From NCBI RefSeq assembly GCF_027483985.1, contig NZ_JAIXTJ010000056.1:62001-126000 (forward strand): DNA of 64,000 bases, read 5' to 3'. The stretch is from Flavobacterium sp. GTDB taxonomy: Bacteria > Bacteroidota > Bacteroidia > Flavobacteriales > Flavobacteriaceae. Positions 55,857-64,000 of this stretch are shown piece after piece (positions within the stretch are counted from its first letter, which is position 1; every line of letters starts with the position of its first letter). Under the pieces are notes generated by a model. The model ran no database searches. It saw only the letters and a list, made by a program, of their open reading frames with translations, and had not been told where the DNA came from. Position numbers and translations under genes: made by a program.

Positions 55857-56291
55857 TTATTCTTCTTTGACTAAGGAAACTAATTTATTTACAAATTTCT
55901 CAATTTCTACAGGCGGATGACCGTGATCAAAATTTTGTGTTTGGTATTGCTTTTCCTTGTAATCAATAATTAGCTCTGCGATTGCTGCGCCATCATAAAC
56001 TCTTTTTTGCGTTGGATCTTTAAACGTTGCTAAGCTATCTAACTGTATCTTATCAAAATAACCCACTAATTCCTTCCAATCAGCGTTGGAGATTTTAGTT
56101 GTAACGCCTTTGTCTTTAGAATCTCGTTCCTTTGAAATTGAAACTTCTTGATTTTCTACCGTTATCTTTTGATAAAATCCACGTGTATTGGCTGTGTATG
56201 TAATCTTAGCTGTTGCAATATCATTTTTAGATTCTTGAGAACATCCTTTAGCCATAAAAATGGTTAGTAAAATCATTGTGATTGCTTTCAT
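55857..56291 (-). CDS. Hypothetical lipoprotein
   Basis: 144 aa; lipobox-like MAKGCSQES; between sufE and sufS. Confidence 0.75.
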   Translation of the reverse strand: MKAITMILLTIFMAKGCSQESKNDIATAKITYTANTRGFYQKITVENQEVSISKERDSKDKGVTTKISNADWKELVGYFDKIQLDSLATFKDPTQKRVYDGAAIAELIIDYKEKQYQTQNFDHGHPPVEIEKFVNKLVSLVKEE

Positions 56292-56301
56292 TTTTTTATT
56301 T

Positions 56302-57516
56302 TTAAGACAACATCATTTGCGCTTTTTTTACCGCTTCAACAAAGATATCAATTTCTTCTTTAGAATTATAAAAAGCAAAACTCGCTCTAATTGTTCCAGG
56401 AATTTTATAGAAATCCATAATAGGTTGTGCACAATGATGTCCGGTTCGTACTGCTATTCCTAACTTATCTATAATTGTGCCAATGTCGTAAGGATGAATT
56501 CCTTCAATATTAAACGAAATCACCGAAGTTTTTTCTTTAGCCGTTCCATAGATTTTTAAACCATCGATTTCTAACAATCTTTTGGTTCCATACTCTAACA
56601 ATTCGTGTTCGTAGGCTGCGATGTTTTCAAAACCTATTTCATTTAAATAATCAATCGCTGTTCCTAGCACAATTCCTCCGGCAATATTTGGTGTTCCTGC
56701 TTCGAATTTGTGTGGCAAATCAGCATAAGTAGTTTTCTCAAATGAAACGGTTGCAATCATTTCTCCTCCACCTTGATAAGGCGGCAATTTGCGAAGCCAT
56801 TCCTCTTTTCCATATAAGATTCCGGTTCCAGTTGGACCACAAATTTTATGTCCTGAAAAAACATAAAAATCACAATCTAAATCTTGAACATCAGGTTTTA
56901 AGTGCGGAACAGCCTGAGCGCCATCAATTAATATAGCTGCACCAACTTGATGCGCTTTATCAATGATATACTTAACCGGATTTAAAGTTCCTAAAGCATT
57001 AGATATATGATTTACGGTAACAATTTTAGTTTTTTCTGAAAGTAATTTATCAAATTCTGATACTATCAATTCGCCTTCAGTATTCATCGGAATCACTTTC
57101 AAGATTGCGCCTGTTTTCTCGCACAACATTTGCCAAGGAACAATATTGCTGTGGTGTTCTAACGCCGAAACTAAAACCTCATCGCCTTCTTTTAAAATAG
57201 AAGTAAATCCGTTAGCTACAGCATTAATTCCGTGGGTTGTTCCTGATGTAAAAATAACTTCATAAGGAAATTTAGCGTTGATATGACTTTGGATTTTACC
57301 ACGAGAAACTTCATAAGCATCTGTAGCCAGTTGACTTAAAGTATGTACTCCACGATGAATATTAGCATTGATTTCTTCATAATACTTTGTAATGGCATCA
57401 ATGACAACTTTGGGTTTTTGTGAAGTGGCTCCATTATCAAAATACACCAAAGGTTTACCATTAACTTTTTGGGTTAGTATTGGAAAATCAGCTCGTATTT
57501 TATTTATATCTAGCAT
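56302..57516 (-). CDS. sufS: Cysteine desulfurase SufS
   Basis: LVYFDNGATSQKP, DFYVFSGHKICGPTGTGILYGK, RTGHHCAQP. Confidence 0.97.
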   Translation of the reverse strand: MLDINKIRADFPILTQKVNGKPLVYFDNGATSQKPKVVIDAITKYYEEINANIHRGVHTLSQLATDAYEVSRGKIQSHINAKFPYEVIFTSGTTHGINAVANGFTSILKEGDEVLVSALEHHSNIVPWQMLCEKTGAILKVIPMNTEGELIVSEFDKLLSEKTKIVTVNHISNALGTLNPVKYIIDKAHQVGAAILIDGAQAVPHLKPDVQDLDCDFYVFSGHKICGPTGTGILYGKEEWLRKLPPYQGGGEMIATVSFEKTTYADLPHKFEAGTPNIAGGIVLGTAIDYLNEIGFENIAAYEHELLEYGTKRLLEIDGLKIYGTAKEKTSVISFNIEGIHPYDIGTIIDKLGIAVRTGHHCAQPIMDFYKIPGTIRASFAFYNSKEEIDIFVEAVKKAQMMLS

Positions 57517-57704
57517 TGTTTATTTAGAATTTTTCTAAATACAAAAGTAATAAAATAGAAACTGATTTATACCAAACAGATGTTAATAAAATTAAAGTTT
57601 AAACTATAAAATTTAACAAATGATTACCGATTTGAATTTTAATTTGTTTCAAACCATAAAATCTGTATTGAATATTTAGTAAATTGCATCAAAATATATT
57701 TATA

Positions 57705-59051
57705 ATGAAAAAATTTCTCAAGTATTTTGCCTTCGGCTTTCTAGGTTTTCTTCTTTATTTTGGTATCACAACTTATCCCGAACTAGATTTAATCTCAGGC
57801 TTTTCTGCTAAAAGTGTTGCTTCAGGACATTTTATAGATAATCGCTCGCTAGAAACCATTCAACAAGGTGATAACGATATTGATAAAATAGATTGGGCAA
57901 CCATTGAAATTAATGATCTAGAGCAATCTGTTACTTCAAAAGTTTATGGATTAAAAGAACGAAAAGCTATTTATCGTGAAGGTTTGGGTGTTACATTAAT
58001 TAACGATGACTATGATGTTTCTAAACCATTTAATGTACCTAAACGAAATAAAACCAACATTAACTTACCTTATCCTTCTGGGAATTTAGAACCAAAGGAT
58101 ACTGTTTTTTCTAACATTGATTATGCTAAATTGAATGCTGTTATTGCAAACGCTTTTGATAAAAAAGGCGAAAAAAATAAGCGAACGCGCTCATTAATTG
58201 TGCTTTATAAAGGTAAAATCATTGCTGAAAAATACGCCGATGGCTTTGATGAAAATTCTAAAATTTTAGGTTGGTCAATGACTAAAAGTTTAACGGCAAC
58301 CTATTTTGGAATTTTGCAAAAACAAGGTAAATTCGACATTATGAAACCTGCACCAATTGCCGAATGGAAAAACGATGAACGTGCTAAAATAACAACCAAC
58401 GATTTACTTCACATGAACTCAGGATTGGAGTGGGAAGAAAATTATTCTAAGATTTGTGATGCTACAAGAATGCTATTTGTGGAGGAAGATATGACTAAAT
58501 CACAAATCAACAAACCCTTAGTTGGAAAACCAAATAACAGTTGGAATTACTCATCGGGAACAACCAATTTATTAAGTGGAATTTTACGAAATCAGTTTAA
58601 AACGCATCAAGAATATTTAGATTTTTGGTACAGCAGTTTGTTAGATAAAATCGGGATGCATTCGGCTATTGTTGAAGTTGATATGAAAGGGAATTTTGTT
58701 GGTTCGTCTTATGGTTGGGCAACTACAAGAGATTGGGCAAAATTTGGTTTATTATACCTAAATAAAGGCAATTGGAATGGCGAACAAATTTTTGATGAAA
58801 GTTGGGCAAAATATGTAGCAACACCAACCAATTCGTCTAACGGAAATTATGGTGGACAATTTTGGCTAAACGCTGGCGGTAAATTTCCTAATGCTCCAAA
58901 AGATATGTATTATGCAAGTGGTTTTCAAGGACAAATGATAGCAATTTTCCCAAGCAATGATTTGGTTATTGTTAGAATGGGATTAAAAGAATATCCTGAA
59001 TTTGATTTTAATGGATTGTTGAGTGGCGTTGTTGGGAGTTTGAAGAAGTAA
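57705..59051 (+). CDS. Serine hydrolase (beta-lactamase/class C family; track start 57684)
   Basis: GWSMTKSLTATYFG (SxxK), NYSSGTTNLL (YxN-like), C-terminal domain. Confidence 0.9.
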   Translation: MKKFLKYFAFGFLGFLLYFGITTYPELDLISGFSAKSVASGHFIDNRSLETIQQGDNDIDKIDWATIEINDLEQSVTSKVYGLKERKAIYREGLGVTLINDDYDVSKPFNVPKRNKTNINLPYPSGNLEPKDTVFSNIDYAKLNAVIANAFDKKGEKNKRTRSLIVLYKGKIIAEKYADGFDENSKILGWSMTKSLTATYFGILQKQGKFDIMKPAPIAEWKNDERAKITTNDLLHMNSGLEWEENYSKICDATRMLFVEEDMTKSQINKPLVGKPNNSWNYSSGTTNLLSGILRNQFKTHQEYLDFWYSSLLDKIGMHSAIVEVDMKGNFVGSSYGWATTRDWAKFGLLYLNKGNWNGEQIFDESWAKYVATPTNSSNGNYGGQFWLNAGGKFPNAPKDMYYASGFQGQMIAIFPSNDLVIVRMGLKEYPEFDFNGLLSGVVGSLKK

Positions 59052-60281
59052 CTATTTAAAATATTTAACTGTTTTCCCATCAAAGTAACCAATTCCATTA
59101 CTTGATGTTAAAAAAATAATTTCTTTTTCACTAATAAATTCAAATTTAGTCACATTCATTTGATAACCAACTGCATCCGGCAAACCACCTTTCCACATTA
59201 TCCATGGTTTAAAAATAAATTCTTTTGAATTTTTACATTGATTTCCACTTAACTTATAAAAACCATTACTACTATAATAATATATTGACTTATTGAATTT
59301 ATTATATGCTAATGGTCCTAAATATTCCGTAATATTTCTGTCTAAAAAATCCATTTTTATCAATGAATCTTTTGGTCTTTCCCGATCTAAAATATCTTCG
59401 TCAAAACAAGATTTGTAAAAACCTTTTATTCCTGATTTATATATCTTTGAAATGCTTCCGTCAATAAAAAAGTGCATTCCACTTGAAGATATAAAAATAT
59501 TGCTTTCATCATCATAAATGACTCCTTTCATACCTGATGAAATACCCAATTCATAAGGAAACTTATAAACTGTATCGTTCTGATGTATTTTTATTTTATC
59601 TGAAAATTTGTTTTGTAAGTCTTTGAAATATTCATTTTTGTCATTGTATTTTTTGTCATCATCTAATCTTAACCAATCATCATAAATAAACTCTTTTGTG
59701 TTTAAATTAAAAAAACAAACGTCTCCACCCCATTCACCCGCGTCGTATGCAAACCAAATATTTTGTTCTTTATCTAAAAAAATATAATTAGCAGGAATAA
59801 GCTTCTCACTTGCACGAATACGTCCCGATTTTCTGTACATCGGAGTTCCTTTTTCTGGTATAAAATTTTCTTTTTTATACCTTATGTATTCGTCCGTAAT
59901 CACAATATAATCGTCATATTTGTCAACTAATATTTTATATATTTTTCCTTCTACTTTATCCTTTTTTATAAAATTATTTTTAGTGTTTTGTTCCATCACA
60001 ATTCCATTATTTGTCACTCCAATAATTTTACTTTTAGAATTCTTAGTAATTGATGTAAAAAGATAATTAGTAAATTTTAATTTATCATTTTTAACATTTA
60101 AAATAACTAAACTATCACCTTTAGTAATAGCATAAATCAATTTGTCAACCACTACAAAATCTTTATAATCAGTATTTAATAATTTTACATGTAATGCAGG
60201 AATACTATCCTTTTTTAAATTTGATTGCGAAAATAATTGCGTTGAAATAAGTAAAATTGAAATAAATATTGCTTTCTTCAT
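59052..60281 (-). CDS. Secreted protein, hypothetical (beta-propeller-like; track start 60356)
   Basis: Signal peptide MKKAIFISILLISTQLFSQ. Confidence 0.75.
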   Translation of the reverse strand: MKKAIFISILLISTQLFSQSNLKKDSIPALHVKLLNTDYKDFVVVDKLIYAITKGDSLVILNVKNDKLKFTNYLFTSITKNSKSKIIGVTNNGIVMEQNTKNNFIKKDKVEGKIYKILVDKYDDYIVITDEYIRYKKENFIPEKGTPMYRKSGRIRASEKLIPANYIFLDKEQNIWFAYDAGEWGGDVCFFNLNTKEFIYDDWLRLDDDKKYNDKNEYFKDLQNKFSDKIKIHQNDTVYKFPYELGISSGMKGVIYDDESNIFISSSGMHFFIDGSISKIYKSGIKGFYKSCFDEDILDRERPKDSLIKMDFLDRNITEYLGPLAYNKFNKSIYYYSSNGFYKLSGNQCKNSKEFIFKPWIMWKGGLPDAVGYQMNVTKFEFISEKEIIFLTSSNGIGYFDGKTVKYFK

Positions 60282-60350
60282 AATAATAGTATTTACTAAA
60301 TTATATAGATGACAATATAAACAAAAAGGTTGGTATGAAAATAAAAAAAT

Positions 60351-60374
60351 CCGCAAAGTATCTAATCTTTGCGG
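60351..60374 (-). terminator. Terminator after sufD
   Basis: CCGCAAAGATTAGATACTTTGCGGATTTTTTTA on minus strand. Confidence 0.8.
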
Positions 60375-60400
60375 AAGCTTATATTTAATAGTTCTAATTT

Positions 60401-61717
60401 TTATAAATCGAACCCTAAATTAACACCTAATTTATTGGCGATAATCTTAGTAATTCTTTGTTTTAATTCAGGTATTTTAATACTATCGATTACTGTATTG
60501 GAGAAGGCATACATCAATAATGCTTTGGCTTCTTTTTTAGGAATTCCGCGTTGTTGCATGTAGAACATTGCGCTTTCGTCTAATTGACCAATCGTGCAGC
60601 CGTGTGAACATTTTACATCATCTGCAAAAATTTCTAATTGTGGTTTGGCATTAATTGTAGCTTTATCTCCTATTAAAATATTGTTGTTTTGTTGAAAAGC
60701 ATCTGTTTTTTGCGCTTCTTTTTCTACATAAATTTTCCCGTTGAAAACTCCAGTTGAACTGTCAGATAGAATTGTTTTGTAGTTTTGATGACTTTCGCAA
60801 TTTGGCGTTGCGTGGTTTACAAGTGTATAATGATCAACGTGTTGCTTGTCTCCAATAATTGTAATTCCTTTTAAAGTGGAATCTATTCTTTCACCAAAAT
60901 GATAGAAATTCAAGTTGTTTCTTGTGATGTTTCCGCCGAATGAAAAAGTGTGCACTGACACAAAACTTTCTTGTTTTTGCGAGATATAGGTATTATCAAT
61001 TAAATTAGCTGATTGCAAATCATTTTGAATTTTGTAATAATCAACAATAGCACGTTTTTCTGCAAAAATCTCTGTAACTGAATTGGTTAAAACTGGATTC
61101 TCATTCAAAGATTGATGTCTCTCGATAATTTGAACGTGAGCATTTTCGCCTACAACAACTAGATTTCGTGGTTGTGTCATCAATGCATTTTCTATTCCTG
61201 TAAAAAAATAAATAATTTCGATTGGTTTTTCAACTACTTTACTTTTCGGAATATTGATGTAAGCGCCTTCGTTTGCAAAAGCAGTATTTAATGAGGTTAA
61301 TGATTCATCTTTACTGGCAATTTTATTGAAATACTCATCAATAACTGTTTTGTATTTTGGTTTTGTAAATGCCGACGACATTAAGCAAACGTCTAATCCG
61401 TCATGGGTTGTTGATGATAAAAATGAAGAGAATTTTCCGTCTACAAAAATCACTTTGTAAGTATCAATTTCGTGAAGAAAATATTTTTTTACCTCAGCAA
61501 ATTCGATAGCATTTTCGTTCTTCGGAAAAACTGTAAAATCATTTTTTAAAACAGTATTCAACGATGTATATTTCCAAGCTTCCTCTTTTTTAGTTGGGAA
61601 ACCTTTATTTTCAAAGTTTTTAATGGCTGAAGTTCTAACGTTGTGCAATTCATTGTGCACATCGATACTTTCTTCAAAGGCCATAAAAGACGAGATTAAT
61701 TTTTCTTTTAATTCCAT
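60401..61717 (-). CDS. sufD: Fe-S cluster assembly protein SufD
   Basis: KCSHGCTIGQLDESAMFYMQQRGIPKKEAKALLMYAF. Confidence 0.97.
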   Translation of the reverse strand: MELKEKLISSFMAFEESIDVHNELHNVRTSAIKNFENKGFPTKKEEAWKYTSLNTVLKNDFTVFPKNENAIEFAEVKKYFLHEIDTYKVIFVDGKFSSFLSSTTHDGLDVCLMSSAFTKPKYKTVIDEYFNKIASKDESLTSLNTAFANEGAYINIPKSKVVEKPIEIIYFFTGIENALMTQPRNLVVVGENAHVQIIERHQSLNENPVLTNSVTEIFAEKRAIVDYYKIQNDLQSANLIDNTYISQKQESFVSVHTFSFGGNITRNNLNFYHFGERIDSTLKGITIIGDKQHVDHYTLVNHATPNCESHQNYKTILSDSSTGVFNGKIYVEKEAQKTDAFQQNNNILIGDKATINAKPQLEIFADDVKCSHGCTIGQLDESAMFYMQQRGIPKKEAKALLMYAFSNTVIDSIKIPELKQRITKIIANKLGVNLGFDL

Positions 61718-61789
61718 ATATTTTGTTGTCGGTCATCAGTTGTTTTTGTTTTCAGTTTAAAACCGATAACACAAAACTGACAACTTTTT

Positions 61790-62542
61790 TTAAACTTCTA
61801 ATTCAGCTTTAATCCAGTCGTATCCTTTTTCCTCAAGCTCATAAGCTAATTCTTTTCCGCCTGATTTTACGATTTTTCCATCCATCAAGACGTGCACAAA
61901 ATCTGGAATGATATAATCTAACAATCTTTGGTAATGCGTGATTACCAAAACTGCATTGTCTTTGTTTTTAAGTTTGTTTACGCCATTTGCAACGATTCTA
62001 AGCGCGTCGATATCCAAACCTGAATCTGTTTCGTCTAGAATAGCAATTTTAGGCTCTAACATCGCCATTTGAAAGATTTCGTTACGTTTCTTTTCTCCAC
62101 CAGAAAAACCTTCGTTTAACGAACGAGAAAGAAATTTTCTATCAATCTCTAATAATTCGGATTTTTCACGAATTAATTTTAGCATTTCATTGGCTGGCAT
62201 TTCTTCTTTTCCGTTAGCTTTTCTGCTTTCGTTGATTGCCGTTTTCATAAAATTGGTTACCGATACACCAGGAATTTCTACTGGATACTGAAACGATAAA
62301 AACACACCTTTGTGAGCACGTTCTTCTGGAGCCAACTCTGAAATTTCTTCGCCATCAAGAAAGATTTCTCCTGCAGTGACTTCGTAGTTTTCATTTCCGG
62401 CAATGATTGAAGAAAGTGTTGACTTTCCGGCACCATTTGGACCCATAATGGCGTGCACTTCTCCTGCTTTTATCTCAAGATTTATTCCTTTTAATATTTC
62501 TTTGTCTTCTACTGAAGCGTGTAAATTGCTAATTTTTAACAT
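61790..62542 (-). CDS. sufC: Fe-S cluster assembly ATPase SufC
   Basis: [48 protein letters not shown]. Confidence 0.98.
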   Translation of the reverse strand: MLKISNLHASVEDKEILKGINLEIKAGEVHAIMGPNGAGKSTLSSIIAGNENYEVTAGEIFLDGEEISELAPEERAHKGVFLSFQYPVEIPGVSVTNFMKTAINESRKANGKEEMPANEMLKLIREKSELLEIDRKFLSRSLNEGFSGGEKKRNEIFQMAMLEPKIAILDETDSGLDIDALRIVANGVNKLKNKDNAVLVITHYQRLLDYIIPDFVHVLMDGKIVKSGGKELAYELEEKGYDWIKAELEV

Positions 62543-62555
62543 TTTGTTGTTTTAT

Positions 62556-62828
62556 TTATTCGTAATGTCCTTTTAGTGAAATGATATTTAATATTTCAAT
62601 TGTATTTTCATCGACAATTTCATAAACCAAACGATGTTCTTGATTTATTCTTCTTGACCAAACTCCAGAAAGATTATGTTTTAATTGCTCTGGTTTTCCA
62701 ATTCCTTCAAAGGGATTTTCTTGAATTGCTCTTAATAATTCTGAAATCTTTTTAAGAATTGGTTTGTTCCCAGATTTTGACCAAAACTCTAAATCTTTTT
62801 TGGCTTTGTTAGAAAATATTATTTCCAT
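62556..62828 (-). CDS. Txe/YoeB family toxin
   Basis: KAKKDLEFWSKSGNKPILKKISELLRAIQENPFEGIGKPEQLKHNLSGVWSRRINQEHRLVYEI. Confidence 0.95.
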   Translation of the reverse strand: MEIIFSNKAKKDLEFWSKSGNKPILKKISELLRAIQENPFEGIGKPEQLKHNLSGVWSRRINQEHRLVYEIVDENTIEILNIISLKGHYE

Positions 62829-63022
62829 AATTTATCTATTTCTTCCAAAGTCATTTTTATACCTTTTCCTTGTTTTAATTCTTCTCTTGCCTCCAAAATT
62901 TCTTTAACAAATTCAGGATTGTATGGCTTTTCTTCTTCAACAATTTCAAAACCAAGAGATTTAGCCAATGACTTCAACAATGGAAAATCTTTTTTCTTTA
63001 CATTTTTTAAAATTATATCCAT
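62819..63022 (-). CDS. Cognate antitoxin (DUF2683-like)
   Basis: 67 aa, overlaps toxin start by 10 nt; acidic C-terminal half. Confidence 0.85.
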   Translation of the reverse strand: MDIILKNVKKKDFPLLKSLAKSLGFEIVEEEKPYNPEFVKEILEAREELKQGKGIKMTLEEIDKLWK

Positions 63023-63038
63023 AGCTTTTAATTTATTA

Positions 63039-64000
63039 TTATCCTACCGAACCTTCTAAAGAAATCTCCAATAATTTCTGAGCTTCGACTGCAAACTCCA
63101 TTGGTAATTTATTTAAAACATCTTTGCTAAAACCATTTACAATTAAGGCAATAGCCTTCTCTGTTGGAATTCCTCTTTGATTGCAATAGAATACTTGGTC
63201 TTCACCAATCTTTGAAGTCGTTGCTTCGTGCTCAATTTTAGCAGAAGAATTTTTACTTTCTATATAAGGAAAAGTATGTGCACCACAATTATTTCCCATC
63301 AAGAGCGAATCACATTGAGAAAAATTTCGAGCATTTTCTGCATTGGCACTAATTCGAACCAAACCTCTGTAACTATTTTGAGATTTTCCAGCAGAAATTC
63401 CTTTAGAAATAATAGTTGATTTAGAGTTTTTACCTAAATGAACCATTTTTGTACCTGTATCGGCTTGCTGAAAGTTATTAGTAACCGCAATCGAATAAAA
63501 CTCACCAATTGAATTATCACCTTTCAAAATCACCGATGGATATTTCCAAGTTACAGCCGATCCTGTTTCTACTTGCGTCCAAGATATTTTGGCATTTTTC
63601 TCGCAAATTCCTCTTTTAGTAACAAAGTTAAAAACACCACCTTTTCCTTCTTTATTTCCAGGATACCAGTTTTGTACGGTAGAATATTTTATTTCGGCGT
63701 TTTCCATTGCAATTAATTCTACTACAGCGGCGTGCAATTGGTTTTCGTCACGACTTGGTGCGGTACAACCTTCTAGATAAGAAACATAACTTCCTTCGTC
63801 AGCAATTAAAAGTGTTCTTTCAAATTGACCTGTACCTGCTTGATTAATTCTAAAATAAGTAGATAATTCCATCGGACATTTAACACCTTTTGGAATGTAA
63901 CAGAAACTTCCGTCAGAGAAAACAGCCGAATTTAAAGCTGCATAAAAATTATCTCTTTGTGGCACTACAGTTCCTAAATATTTTTGAACTAACTCTGGAT
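63039..64000 (-). CDS. sufB: Fe-S cluster assembly protein SufB (N-terminus beyond the window)
   Basis: [75 protein letters not shown]. Confidence 0.97.
   Translation of the reverse strand, partial: PELVQKYLGTVVPQRDNFYAALNSAVFSDGSFCYIPKGVKCPMELSTYFRINQAGTGQFERTLLIADEGSYVSYLEGCTAPSRDENQLHAAVVELIAMENAEIKYSTVQNWYPGNKEGKGGVFNFVTKRGICEKNAKISWTQVETGSAVTWKYPSVILKGDNSIGEFYSIAVTNNFQQADTGTKMVHLGKNSKSTIISKGISAGKSQNSYRGLVRISANAENARNFSQCDSLLMGNNCGAHTFPYIESKNSSAKIEHEATTSKIGEDQVFYCNQRGIPTEKAIALIVNGFSKDVLNKLPMEFAVEAQKLLEISLEGSVG

Noticed and set aside
63228-63780. Plus-strand ORFs 63228..63419 and 63589..63780
   Set aside because: Antisense to sufB.

Overview
This 64-kb window is AT-rich chromosomal sequence from a Flavobacterium-like member of the Bacteroidota. 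It has no rRNA, no tRNA I could recognise, no CRISPR array and no obvious transposase. Housekeeping loci include gpsA, pheS, a MoxR/DUF58/Bat (batA-E-like) operon, hflX, and a suf Fe-S operon (sufB, sufC, sufD, sufS, sufE, SufT-like). Accessory loci include a TonB receptor/lipoprotein/nuclease locus, a 2870-aa type IX secretion (T9SS) type-B adhesin with PorP/SprF and OmpA partners, and a T9SS delta-60-repeat protein inserted next to hflX. The most interesting region is about 16.6-26.1 kb. There, four consecutive minus-strand cassettes each begin with a near-identical palindromic site (TTAAC-N-TTTTTTACACTTTWRGYGTAA) and encode secreted proteins. Three of these share an almost identical signal peptide (MKK[I/L][L/F]FGLIATV[M/V]F) but have unrelated mature regions with short hydrophobic, Gly/Ala- or Cys-rich C-termini. 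They are followed by small membrane proteins or processing-type proteins, and most cassette borders carry ACGACA..TGTCGT hairpins. The array adjoins a lipoprotein, TPR-histidine kinase and FixJ/NarL-type response regulator operon, which carries the same palindrome in its own promoter region at the same spacing. I propose a two-component-controlled, modular bacteriocin-like secreted peptide array. One leading cassette is inactivated by an in-frame CAA->TAA nonsense codon while its 55-aa candidate immunity ORF (absent from the ORF track) remains intact. All family assignments come from reading the sequences by eye; no searches were run.
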